Shown one piece after another: positions 9,780 to 19,395 of a DNA stretch of 64,000 bases. The stretch comes from Conchocele bisecta (lineage: Eukaryota; Mollusca; Bivalvia; Lucinida; Thyasiridae): assembly GCA_029237695.1 (NCBI GenBank), contig JAQRGA010000040.1, positions 558,001 to 622,000 of the forward strand, read 5' to 3'. The notes under the pieces were generated by a model. It made no database searches and was not told the origin of the DNA. It saw only the letters and a program-made list of their open reading frames with translations. Position 1 is the stretch's first letter, and each line of letters starts with the position of its first letter. The translations under genes were made by a program, and so were the position numbers.

Positions 9780-10331
9780 AGTTGGTTGATCAGTCTTTAG
9801 CAGAATCATGGCGTGCTTAGTTTCCGAAAGCATCTGTCGAACCTCCAGGCGCTCCTCGCGCGTTGGGATAACGTCGTTCTCTTGAAGACAGTCATCGAAT
9901 GAGTCTCCTTGCAGTGAAAGAGGGCGACCCATTTCGTTTGCTCGTGCAGATCCTTGAGGACGGCATTGTACTTATGAGTGGAGATCCTTCTTTTTGGTAA
10001 TCGCCGCCTTGGCCGAGCAGTCGTCAATCACATATAGGGTGGGCTCGCCCTGGAATATTTGGTAGAAGCCACGCAACCAATCGTAAAGCCTGTCGCCGGG
10101 GTCAACGACGTATATATCAGGGTCGGCCCATATCCACGGGCGCCGCTGATAAGTATCGTTGTGCCGCACAGTGGGACACAGGATCACAATGTGAAGAAAG
10201 GTATCGCGGTAGGACCCATCGAGCAAGTCGAGGATGAAAACCGTTTTTCCACATCCTGTCTGCCCACATATTATGGCAGAGTGGGCATCTTTCAGTAGAG
10301 TTTTAGTAGAGTGCTGAGAGGTATCGGCCAT
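9780..10331 (-). pseudogene. FtsK/HerA (A32-like) genome packaging ATPase (broken)
   Basis: This would pump the element genome into capsids by ATP hydrolysis. The Walker A motif is GQTGCGKT (about residues 21-28) and Walker B is LYVIDD (about 103-108), followed by CSAKAA. After residue 119 the frame is lost because 53 bases present in copy 2 are missing (near 9990). The deletion falls at a short repeated TCC. The C-terminal third survives in another frame (9806-10027). Its length, if whole, would match the roughly 220-250 residues of Polinton ATPases. It lies just downstream of the MCP gene on the same strand. Confidence 0.85.
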
Positions 10332-10362
10332 ATTCGATGTTGAGTTGTGCGTCTGTAATTAT

Positions 10363-11095
10363 ATATAAGTACAGTTCAATGATCGGTTGCCGTCCGCCTC
10401 TTTGGTTATCTGCATCGTCACACCCTCACTAGCGTTCTCAACTTGGCGTCCACTACCGTGCATTTTGTCGTCGTCGCTGGCTCGCATGTCTAGCCATTAC
10501 GCGTATTTGGTAGTCAGGAACTCCGCGAGGGAGACGTCCGAGAGCTGCAGGTTTTTGGCAACCGCGGCAACCTCCGGTGAGCTCTTAGAGCCGGCAGCAA
10601 ACAGCTTTCTGGCTTCGTCCTACTGCTGGGGCGCGCGAAGGCCCTGGCTGTATAGTTGATTGGGGACTCCATCGATCGTCACCTCGACCTTTGTGATTTT
10701 AAGGTTATACAATTTGTCGGGTTTTCTAACCCCGAGCGCGAACCGGGCCTCCTCGAACAGCATCAGTATGCCTTTCATCGAGCGGGCGGGTACGTTGACA
10801 TTAATATTCCCCAATGTGTCGCTTTTGTCTTTCGTCATCTTGCGGTGGTGAAGAACTCGGTCGGAAAGTATGACAACGCGCCCGGCGTACTGGGATCTGA
10901 TCAATCGAGCGAGTTCGGGCATCGTGACCATGTCGTACTCCAAAGAAACATTGTCGATCGTATACGTCGATGCCATGTCGGTGGCTATGAGAACTCGGCC
11001 GTAGTCGTTGAACGTTAGTTCGTATTCTCCGCCACGAGGGGCTCCCGCAGTCTGCGGTATGGATTGAGTTTGCGACCGTATTGACTCGAAGACAT
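10363..11095 (-). pseudogene. major capsid protein, Polinton hexon-like (internal deletion)
   Basis: The start (11095, MSSSQYGRK) and the C-terminal half align with the long MCP of copy 2. About 530 bases between the EPL codons and the EYELTFNDY codons are missing near 11030. The C-terminal half keeps the conserved blocks LEYDMVTMPELARLIR and NVNVPARSMKGIL. The family is the double jelly-roll capsid protein of Polintons and adintoviruses, assigned from recognised sequence blocks and neighbourhood. Adjacent genes are the ATPase on the same strand and a divergent membrane protein. Confidence 0.8.
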
Positions 11096-11149
11096 ATTTT
11101 CAGTGAAACTAAATTTGATCTGCGCGGTCGGTTGCATGACATATCCCGA

Positions 11150-12126
11150 TCGTCAACATGAATACCGGAAAACCCCTAGCGCTGAGCAGGGCTGGGCGGT
11201 GGCTAAATCATAAAGAGCGAATTAGAATTCCCAGATTGGAAGCGTGGTAAAACAATTATGCCGGCCCGCGCTGTAGAGGCCCTACAGTCTACCGACGAAA
11301 CGATGGTGAAGACAGCCGCCGCGATAGAAACTGTCGAGCTCAGCGAGATCCCTCGTGTAGCCACCGACGCTATTCGCACAATGGAGACCACGTTCAGCGA
11401 AAACGAAATACTCAACCTCGACCAAGGGTCGAACGGTGACCCACCGTTACCTCTTCGCGAACTCCGGGGACTCGATAAGGCTCTGCAAACGGTCCGGGGT
11501 CAATTGGTTCATAACCTCTCCAAACTCACGGCGCTGGATGAACATATCGCGCTAGAATAAAGAAAACTGGAGAAAGCCCGTGGCGATAGAGAATCTACCA
11601 AGCGGATCACCGAAAGACTGCGGTCGTTGCGGGATGAAAGAGAAGCTTGGAGGCTACATCGGCTAACCGTGAGGCTCTCCGCACCCAAATAAGTCGGATC
11701 CGCGAAACAGTCTCGAGGGTCCTGCACGAGGAGACGATACTCGGTGAGCGTATACGAACTCTGTTCAGAGAGCAGGGCGTCACGATAGTAAGCATTCTCG
11801 CGGTTGTCGGCATGAATATATCAACCATATTTCTAGTTTTCACTGGTGGTGCGGCGGCTGAACCCGCGCCTGCACACGCGCCAGCACACGCGCCAGCACC
11901 CGCGCCATCCGGTGGAGCAAATGAGTGGGTAAACAAACATATAAAAGCCCTCGCCAGTCTCCTGGCTAAATTAGCCGGAAAGGCAGCTGCCGCGCTGAAT
12001 GGGCTGATCGGGGGTCTCGTCTCCTACTTGTTATCTATGTTATCAAAAACGGCCGGATGGCTCGCCGAGAATGCGTGGGCTCTAATCGTGGCGCTCGCCG
12101 GTTTCCTACTATTCTCCGCCCGATAG
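11150..12126 (+). pseudogene. Ala-Pro-linker membrane protein (N-terminus deleted, broken)
   Basis: Its full-length relative is at 48469-49761. Here the acidic N-terminus is lost and only from about 11258 (MPARAVEALQSTDET) is it readable. A TAA at 11558-11560 interrupts a coiled-coil region. The downstream part (11647-12126) holds more coiled coil, a hydrophobic segment (VSILAVVGMNISTIFLVFTG), an Ala-Pro-His linker (about residues 75-90) and two C-terminal hydrophobic helices. It ends tail-to-tail with gene P within a few bases. The family is conserved in all three copies that reach this far. I cannot name a function. Confidence 0.65.
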
Positions 12127-12129
12127 TTC

Positions 12130-12800
12130 CTAAAACCAAAGCGCAAATAGTCCGATCGCCATGAGGGTGATGACGAGCCCTAATTTCTCCTCCTCGTGGG
12201 TTGTGATACTAGTTCCCACTCCTGTTCCAATTCTTCCAATCTCAACATTGTAGATGATTGGATTGGGGAAACTTGATGGTGCATCCCATTCTTCCAATTG
12301 GATTGGGGGTACTGGGGTGGATGCTTGCGGTTTTATGAAATCGGTTCCACTTCCAACCTTTCAAACGCCATACGGTCGTATGCGTTGGAAATGGGATTCC
12401 AGGCGTCGTCTTGAGGTATTGGAATACCTAGTTCTTTGAGAATCCTCCTAATAATATAATACACATGCAAGTTATAAACGGCCCTGAAGAAGGGATCCTC
12501 CGCGACCAGATGGTCCGGAGAGGAAACCCCGCCTCCGGCTGTTGCACACCATACGGCGAAGTTGAGCTGATTCTGCCAAAACAGCATCGGTGTTGCTTTC
12601 CACCCGTTCACGGCCTCCATTGTAGTAATCTTGGGCAGCTTATATTGTTCAAAGATGTTAGGGAAATTGGTGGCAAAGCCACTGTCCGGTCTAACTGTTA
12701 CAGTTGGGTGTACAAGGGGGTTAGCAACATATTTTTGCTTGTATTTACCTCCGGCCGCGTACTTTGCATTAGAATTAAAGGCAAAAGCTTTGGTATCCAT
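12130..12800 (-). pseudogene. conserved Polinton protein P (internal deletion)
   Basis: The first 150 residues (MDTKAFAFNSNAKY...) align with the nearly complete gene of copy 3, including FWQNQLNFAVWCATAGGGVS and YNLHVYYIIRRILKEL. After MAFERLE the middle of the protein is missing and the sequence jumps to the palindrome-rich Pro/Ser tail and the C-terminal hydrophobic EEEKLGL...LWF end. This family recurs in invertebrate Polintons but has no function that I know. A virion role is inferred from its position among capsid genes. Confidence 0.7.
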
Positions 12801-12814
12801 TGAAATATATTATT
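12801..12814. promoter_or_regulatory. 14-bp spacer between divergent start codons (copy 1)
   Basis: Only tgaaatatattatt separates the start of gene P (minus, 12800) from the start of gene A (plus, 12815). The same arrangement is found in copies 2 (17 bp) and 3 (14 bp). Any promoters must overlap the opposite coding sequence, or the spacer itself is a compact bidirectional AT-rich promoter. Confidence 0.6.
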
Positions 12815-13540
12815 ATGTTTGCTACTATCACTAATGTTCAAAAAGAGAGTTGTGAACTTCAAAAGGCAATCGACAACTGCTGCGGAATCGCCGGGTAGGC
12901 CTCAAATCAATCATCTTCACGGTTGGGTGGCGAAACGTCGTAGCGCTCGAGTTTTTCATAGACATGGATAGAGTCATAGAGCTAGATAGAGACCTAGATA
13001 GAGTCATAGGGGGCTCTGTCATAGTACCTCATGGCCTTTGGAGTTTCGGAGCGCTCCAAGCTTTTGTAGCGTCGAAGCTTGCTGGTGAAGCCACTCTCGC
13101 AATATCGAAAGCCACAGGGCTCACGACAATGACCGTTGAGAAAATGTTAAGGATCTCACCGGGGTTGGGCTCAATGTTAGGATTTAAAATAACATACCCT
13201 GCCAACGATGATGGGGTGTGTGATCCGGGCGAGCACATCGGTGATAACCCGATGGACTTCGCCTTCACGAAAACTCTCAGAGTGCACCTGGATCGTGTGA
13301 ACACATACAACATGGTAGACGGATCCCCCAGCACATTACTGAAAACCGTGCAAGCCAGTGATTGTTTTTTTGGGGAGACTGTGACCTTAGACTTCCCACG
13401 CCCCGTGATTAAAGTTTTGGAATCGGGACATATCCACGAATTTACGGTCTCTATTCTTGATGATCAAGCGAGAGAGTTCAAAAAACTATTACCCGATTTC
13501 GGTCATCCAAGAAATTTCAAATTAATTCAAAGAATTAAAC
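12815..13540 (+). pseudogene. gene A: penton/minor-capsid-like protein (broken)
   Basis: The start MFATITNVQKESCEL is conserved in three copies. The body carries the family pattern FTKTLRVHLDRVNT, DGSPSTLLKTV and GHIHEFTVSILDD. I associate this pattern with the single jelly-roll minor capsid (penton-type) protein of Polintons, with moderate confidence. Here the frame breaks near 12895. A later indel near 13470 removes the normal stop, so that the frame runs on into gene B. Copies 2 and 3 stop after LEISN / LDISN. Confidence 0.6.
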
Positions 13541-13575
13541 GCATGTTCGTAATAGAAATTATAACAACCAACATT

Positions 13576-14557
13576 ATGAGTATATACGGACCAGGTAGTT
13601 CTTCCAATTCCAATCGCGATTGGGTGACATTTATAAATTCAAAGAATCCGAGTAACAATGATGTTCCCGACGGGGACTCCGGAGCCAACCCCACAGGTGA
13701 TTTTTTAACTACCGGAAAAACCGTAGCACTGCTCAATATAACTATATCGGCGGGCACGGACGAGATTCACAAGAGTATACTATCACAACTTAGAGTATAT
13801 GCCCTGGCTGTGACTACACAAAGTCGTGAAGAAACACATACAGAACTAAACGAACGGGAAAATAACCGAATTTCGTGGAGAGGCACGGTTGCGGATTAAG
13901 GGAGTCTAAACGGGTATTGAGAAAGCCCGAGAAGACCACCAGGCGGCCCTTACGGAGGCGTATGGGGTGTTGCGCTCAGAGGATCATGCAGCACTTACTG
14001 AACTAGGCGGGAAAATAATCGAAGTTTCCTATAAACTGAAACGTGTTCGTAGAGCCGCGAACAAATCACTTAAGGAGACCTCTGAAAAGGTTCGCGTTGA
14101 GGCCCATATCACTATCGCGGAGCTTGCCACATTGTTGGACACATCTGTAGAGCTGTTTAAGTTATTGCAAACACAAAAACGTGTTATCACAGTTTGGGCT
14201 GAGAAGCAGGGCCCATTGAATGAGGGGATCTATGAATATTCGTTCGGCGCCAAAGCTAACAATAGATATGGGGGATACGCCATGACAGCTCCAGGTACAC
14301 TTCTCCGAATGGCGGTCTGCTCGGTTAATTCTAATGGTAATTCTGTGGGCGCGGTCATCGTAAATCTCGTACTGGATGTGGAAGAACGTGCGATTGGAGA
14401 CCCTAAACTCGCTGGACAGAGTTCATCGGTGGTTTTGTTCGCCGGTGACGATCCAATTAGACTTTCCGAAGGTAGTGTTATTAACTTTGTTACGAAAATC
14501 GCTGACCCAGCGAGTTCTTCCACTGTTGTGACATTGTTAATTGAACTTGATTTATGA
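13576..14557 (+). pseudogene. gene B: fibre-like protein with short shaft (one frameshift)
   Basis: The start is MSIYGPGSSSN, conserved in copies 1-3. An N-terminal segment (TTGKTVALLNITIS...) is followed by one coiled-coil shaft unit (DHQAALTEAYGVLRSED, about 13937-13985). Then comes a helical neck and a C-terminal head from ITVWAEKQGPL to LLIELDL. A frame change lies between 13860 and 13960. The head pattern (aromatic-Gly repeat, APGTLLRMAVCSVN, GDDPIRLSEGS) resembles receptor-binding head domains at the ends of fibres, which is inference from form. The stop TGA overlaps the gene C start as ATGA. Copies 3 and 4 have four to five shaft units. Confidence 0.6.
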
Positions 14558-15267
14558 CGAGTGAACATTTAACTGCACATGTGCGGTTGAACCTACAACC
14601 AAAACCTGCCGATCCTGTTTCAACAGCCAATACCAACAATGTTGGACAATTAGGGGTTATGACCCCGTCAAACTTCAGGTTGAAAAATATCGTCGAGATA
14701 CAGCAGATTCTAAAACAAGAGGGGGAAACTCGGAGGATAAATGCGAAAAAATATAGACGAGCTGCAAATATAGCGGAGGGGGTGAGCACCTTGTTATCGT
14801 CCGTTTCTATACTGGGTGGCGCCGGAACCGCTGCATTGTTATCTACAGTCGTGGCAATTCCTATTTCCGCGGGTTTGAGTGGGATAGCCGCTGGGGCAGG
14901 ACTGCTGTGTATGGCGTTTAGAGTAGTGGGGAGAAAATTTGAAAATAAAAGTAGAAAGCAATACAGAATATCGGTTCTCGCGAGGTCTAAGAAAAATAGC
15001 ATCGACGTTGTCGTGTTCAAAGCGTTGGCCGATAACAATATATCAGACATTGAATTTGAGACGGTGGTGGAAGAGATTTCTCGATATGAGGATTTAAAAA
15101 ATACTATTAGAACTAAGGCGCGCGCCACCCTTCCCAAGATTGAGAATACTGATTGGGATAAATCTAGGTTAAAACTGGGAGATAAAGTGGGGGTAAAAGT
15201 TACAAAAACCACCTCCAACACGAAAACCATCCAATTTCAATTCTCGAATTGGTCAATTGGGGTTTGA
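14554..15267 (+). CDS. gene C: two-helix membrane protein (intact)
   Basis: The 237-residue product has a basic amphipathic start (FRLKNIVEIQQILKQEGE), then a Gly/Ala-rich double hydrophobic segment (about residues 76-135, SILGGAGTAALLSTVVAIP). A C-terminal helical domain (KFENKSRKQYRISVLARSKK, ISDIEFETVVEEISRYEDLK) follows. The family occurs in all four copies. The hydrophobic hairpin and basic flanks resemble membrane-active virion or holin-like proteins, but I know no tested function. Its ATG overlaps the stop of gene B by ATGA, which suggests coupled expression. The C-terminus here extends through a CCAAT/ATTGG palindrome cluster and so is longer than in copy 2. Confidence 0.7.
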   Translation: MTSEHLTAHVRLNLQPKPADPVSTANTNNVGQLGVMTPSNFRLKNIVEIQQILKQEGETRRINAKKYRRAANIAEGVSTLLSSVSILGGAGTAALLSTVVAIPISAGLSGIAAGAGLLCMAFRVVGRKFENKSRKQYRISVLARSKKNSIDVVVFKALADNNISDIEFETVVEEISRYEDLKNTIRTKARATLPKIENTDWDKSRLKLGDKVGVKVTKTTSNTKTIQFQFSNWSIGV

Positions 15268-15338
15268 CAATTGCAGGGAATTGTGATATTTTATAATTTT
15301 CTTAAAATTAATTATAAAATGTATAAGTCAAAAAATCC
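15268..15338. terminator. AT-rich hairpin downstream of gene C
   Basis: Between the stop of gene C and the right TIR is attttataatttt followed after a short loop by aattataaaat, a stem of about 11 pairs. It could aid 3' end formation. The evidence is only the symmetry. Confidence 0.3.
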
Positions 15339-15470
15339 CAATCTCCAATCAAATTGGGACTACAAGACCACTTTTTCTCATTCAATACCACCACCAAATT
15401 TTGGTGGTGGGAGCTACAATACCGCTCAATAACGACACAATGTTTGCGGGTCTCATTTTGACCCCCTCTA
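15339..15470 (-). repeat. right terminal inverted repeat, Polinton copy 1
   Basis: Reverse complement of the left TIR. It contains a perfect hairpin (CCACCACCAAA / TTTGGTGGTGG, about 15388-15410) and the palindrome CCAATCAAATTGG at 15345-15357. CTCAAGT follows at 15471-15477. Confidence 0.9.
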
Positions 15471-16017
15471 CTCAAGTCACTAAAGTGATAAATAAAAATA
15501 AGCTCTTGTATATACGTGGGAGTAAAGAAATAAGAACACAACTATTTAATTGATGAAAGAAATGATGTATCAGAAATGTACCAGTCCTGTCAACTTATGC
15601 CCAACACAACGTATGTTTGGCGAGTTCAGTAGGCTGTCTATAAAATCACAGGATAATACAGTGGAACATCTCTAAACAGGATACCAACAAGATCAAATTG
15701 TGATATATTAGTACATTGTACATTTTTATTATTCTACTACACTTGTATATGATTGGCAACATGCTGATAACAGCTAACTTACTGTATTCGCAACGACTGA
15801 ATATGTCAACATATTAACCGTGTCATTGACGCAGTCCGATCATAATATGTACACTGATAGCCATTCAATCAGTAAATTATACTGATTTTACTTCAACCAG
15901 TGAGTATATTTGCAGAGTGGTCGGGAATCTCGATCATTAGTTGCAAGTGTCATAAGGTTCTTTGTGTCAACCAGGTGCCATGTGGCCATTACTTTACTCT
16001 TGTAGGATAAACGTTAT
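15471..16017 (-). repeat. right fragment of interspersed repeat R1
   Basis: This matches the reverse complement of 31464-32010 over more than 500 bases with scattered differences. Together with 480-538 it is the R1 unit that copy 1 split. About 200-230 bases present in the other R1 (about 32030-32250) are missing here. Because it lies just past the 3' end of the gypsy relic it could be that element's LTR. I cannot show LTR-type termini, so this stays open. Confidence 0.7.
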
Positions 16018-16190
16018 GTGTCCTTTGGCGAAGCTGGGCTTGGCTGCTAGTTCTGATGACTGTTTATTTAATCCACATGTTCAATTACAATCGCTTGACA
16101 GCAATATCCTGTTGAAATGACCATGTCGTAATAGGTTAATTATACTGTAACTATATGTATGTTTGTTATTGTGATCTATCCCATATGAAA
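16018..16190. other. no gene seen
   Basis: Spacer between the R1 fragment and the end of the gypsy coding region. No open frame or recognisable repeat apart from AT-rich sequence. Confidence 0.4.
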
Positions 16191-16191
16191 G

Positions 16192-16506
16192 TCATTGAAC
16201 CTGATTTGTGTTTTGATAACACGCTTGTTCCTCTGATTTTGGCTCCCTTGGTGGTATGTCTGAGTAACTGTTCTTCTCATGTCCCTTACCGTGATATGAC
16301 CTAACATGACTAATATTCCAGCGTAACATGTGGCCAGCATTGGTTCTCATTAGAACCATCGTTCCCTTTTGTTTCACTACAGTAAGGAGAGTTTCCTCCC
16401 ACGATGGTGAAGTTTTGGCTTGCTCACGTTTTAGCACTACGACGTTTTGTCCGCATTTGAATTGTCTATACGAACTCGGTTTGTTTTTATTTGCATTGGT
16501 TTTCAT
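16192..16506 (-). pseudogene. gypsy integrase C-terminal region
   Basis: This frame begins near the end of the integrase and includes FKCGQNVVVLKREQAKTSPSW and GHMLRWNISHVRSYHG. Spacing and charge suit the GPY/F-like C-terminal part of Ty3/gypsy integrases. The 170 bases upstream are in another frame, so it is separated by a frameshift. Confidence 0.5.
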
Positions 16507-16678
16507 TGTTTTTGTTTTTGTTGTGCGTCGCGCGATTTCAAACTGCTCGGTACAGTGGTTTTGTTATATTGCGGTAGCTTGGTTTTTATTTTTCGATTGT
16601 ACAACAATTCTGCTCTGCTGGTGAGTCGTTGGTTGTACAATGTGCCGTTACTCTGTAGTGTAACAGAAATGCATACAG

Positions 16679-17413
16679 TTATGTTCTCCAGTTTTTCTGT
16701 TCCAGCACCGCAGTGCGAATCGCTTTCTTTATCGATTTGTTAAAGTTTTCACATAGGCCATTGGCTCTGGCCCAGTATGGAGTAACGCGCGTATGTGTAA
16801 TACCGTTTTCTTTGAGAAAATGTGAAAATTCCTCAGAAACGAAGTTACTCGCATTATCAGTGACGAGTTCATCGCAAACTCCCATCAAGCTAAACATTAC
16901 TCGCAGTTTGTTTATAATCGAAGCACTTGTTGTCCTTTTCAAAATTGCGACCATCGGAAATCGCGAATAGTAGTTAATGACCACCATCAAATGTTCGTTG
17001 GTTCCGTAAGGACCAGTCAAATCCATGGCCAACATTTTCCATGGACCGCTTGGTAATTCAGTGGTTGCTATCGGCGGTGCGCGCGGTGGAGATGAAACCA
17101 TCTGACATGCATGACATAACTGAATCATATGTTCCACATCTTTGTCTATGCTGGGCCACCATACTTTGCCGCGCAATAGTTGCTTAGTTTTGACAATGCC
17201 CATATGTGACTCATGAGCCAAGTCCATGATGAGTTTTTGAAGTGAATTCGGCACAATTATCTTGGTGCCTTTAAGAACTACAGAGTTGTGTACCGTTAAT
17301 TCCTTTCTGATTGGGTAATAGGATCGTAAATTAGGATCTTTCGGCCACCTGTTTGTTTTTAGACTTTCGCGCACGAGTGACAATGTTTTATCGTTTTTGG
17401 GAGCGTTTTGCAT
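16679..17413 (-). pseudogene. gypsy integrase catalytic core
   Basis: The zinc-binding HHCC part (HESHMGIVKTKQLL... LCHAC) is followed by the DDE core: MDLTGPYG, VTDNASNFVSEEF and ENFNKSIKKAI. The three acidic residues are all present. This 244-residue frame is the best preserved part of the element. It is unrelated to the Polinton integrase apart from the fold. Confidence 0.88.
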
Positions 17414-17418
17414 TTGCT

Positions 17419-17784
17419 CTAGCGGGATCGCAATGGGACGTTTATTATGTAGTTGACATCAATCTCTGTACCAGCGACATAATCATGTGTGTCATGCTGT
17501 GGCGATCTTGATAACCTGTCAGCTACGTTCATGTGGCCCGGCAAATACTTAACTGTGAAATTATAGCATTCCAATTTGAGTACCCATATCTGGATTCGCG
17601 GGTGCGCTTCATGCGTACTTGAGAATATTGTCTCGAGTGGGCGGTGATCAGTATAGACCAGAAAATCCATACCATACAGGTAGATGTTAAATCGTTGTAT
17701 TGCATATGTAACAGCTAACGCTTCTCGATCAGTCTGAGAAAACCGTCGCTCTACAGGCGTTGACGTTCTGCTGGCATAAGCCAC
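17419..17784 (-). pseudogene. gypsy RNase H domain
   Basis: The frame contains FSQTDREALAVTYAIQRF, FLVYTDHRPLETIF and LPGHMNVADRLSRSP, the classic RNase H blocks of Ty3/gypsy. It is separated from the integrase frame by a stop. Confidence 0.88.
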
Positions 17785-17793
17785 CGGTTTAAA

Positions 17794-18705
17794 TTAACCG
17801 TTTGATTGTTTTTGACTTATAATCGCTCCAAGTCTGAATGGAGATGCATGGACAACAATATTTGTCTCGGCTACGGGATTGTAGTATGCCATGACGTCGG
17901 TGCTTGTGATTGATTGATTCAGCGTGTCGAATGCATTTTTCTGTTCTGAGGTCCACTCACATTCTAAGTCTTTTCTCTTTAATTTACGCAACGGTTCTGC
18001 GCAAAAGTTGACTAACCCCAGAAATTACTTGGGTTTTTTGCGGCGGTTTTGCTTCCTTAACGGCCTTGACCTTGCTTTAGTCAACTTTGATTCCTTCTTT
18101 GGACAGTGTATGACCCATGAACTTTAGTTAGATTTTGTTAAACTCGCATTTTGATTTGTTCAGTGTCAGATTTCGTTCTCGCAAGCGTTCGAGTAGTAGC
18201 TTGAGAATCTTGTCATGTTCTGTTTGGTTTTTCGCAAATACAATTATATCGTCTGCAATGTTTTTGCAACCAGGAATATTTTGAATTGTGTGTTGTATGA
18301 TTCGCTGGTGCGTTTCGGGTGCGGAGTTGATACCGTATATTAATCGTTTGTATCGGTATAGCCCGTTATATCACGAAAATGTGGTAATATATCGCGAATT
18401 TTCTGAAGATCTAATTTGGAAAATACGGCGGAACCGTTCATTTCCTCTAACGTTTCATCAATGTTTGGCATTGGGAAGTGTTCGTGCTGGACAGCCTTGT
18501 TCGCTTGACGCATATCTACACAAAGTCTGATATCACCGTTTTTTTTCGGTATCAGTATCAAGGCACTGACCGAAGGCGTTGGGCCGTCGACCTTTTCGAC
18601 GATGTCTAATTTCTCAAGTTGTTTTAGTTTTTGTTCAACTTGTTTGCGCATTTTGAAAGGATTTTTTGGACCAAGCTGTGCTGTACAAGCGCAGCTGAAC
18701 GTCAT
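17794..18705 (-). pseudogene. gypsy reverse transcriptase (several frame breaks)
   Basis: The N-terminal palm is at 18340-18705 (VSALILIPKKNGDIRLCVDM and FSKLDLQK). An ADDIIVFAK active-site block is on the minus strand at about 18228-18260. The connection part with FDTLNQSITSTDVMAYYNP is at 17794-17991. Frame changes lie between all three pieces. Confidence 0.85.
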
Positions 18706-19392
18706 TCAGCTTTCCTATTCCCTCGAATCTGTCCGCATATGAATTGAGAATCTGATCAGTCATGTCCGTCGTATTTGCGGAGACGCTGTTGATGATACCG
18801 GTATGTTGAGGGCCCAGGTCTGTAGCGGTTTTGCGACCTAGTAACGGTTTACCGGTTCCGTTAGTGATTTGAAATGCGACCTCGTGTATTTTCTGTGCGA
18901 CAGAGACATGCAATGTTGTTTTTCCGTATACTTTAATTAGCGTTTTACTACCGTACGGATATATTTTGGTGTCGGACTTTTCTAACGGAGTATCGGCATA
19001 TCTGAATTTTTCGAACGTTTCTCGGTCAATAACATTGACAGACGAACCAGAATCAATTAAAATATTTAAAATATTACCTTCGATGTTTAAGTTCACACTG
19101 GCCTCATGTTTTCCGTTTAACACACATATTTCGTACGCAATTTCACCACTAAAATGATTGATTGCATGCACATCTTTCACTTTAGATTCACACATTTTGG
19201 CAAATTGACCTTCTTTACCACAGTCATTGCAAATGACACCTCTGGATCTAAAGCACTCTTTTCTATAATGACCAATAGTTGCACAGCGATAACATATTGC
19301 TGTATTTTCGGAAGGTGGACCTTGTGTACGTCTCTGCGTCTGTGTCAAAGGTCCCAACAATCCAATTATTATCAAACAATTCTGGAAGAGAG
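18700..19392 (-). pseudogene. gypsy nucleocapsid knuckles and aspartic protease
   Basis: One canonical CX2CX4HX4C knuckle (CYRCATIGHYRKEC) is followed by a second in which the His is replaced by Gln (CNDCGKEGQFAKMC). Then comes a retropepsin block with LIDSGSSVNVID. The upstream end of this frame, above about 19396, is antisense Polinton sequence and not gag. Confidence 0.85.
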
Positions 19393-19395
19393 TGA

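Larger units (their letters stand above)
539..15470 (+). mobile_element. Polinton/Maverick (adintovirus-like) element, copy 1, both ends present
   Basis: A 14.9-kb element is bounded by terminal inverted repeats that begin AGTAG and run about 140 bp. CTCAAGT is present just outside both ends (532-538 and 15471-15477), which fits the 6-bp target duplication known for Polintons within the ambiguity of the end bases. It encodes the hallmark set: family B polymerase with an FHGCFWHGCP-like block, retroviral-type integrase, Walker ATPase and major capsid protein. Polymerase, integrase, ATPase, MCP and several others are broken, so this copy should be unable to move or form particles by itself. It also carries an internal 0.8-kb insertion (7318-8131) that copy 2 lacks. 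Confidence 0.9.

Noticed and set aside
15471..16017. R1 as the 3' LTR of the gypsy relic
   Set aside because: Position is right, but I find no TGT...ACA termini, and the 5' LTR needed for comparison is missing. Left as an unnamed repeat.
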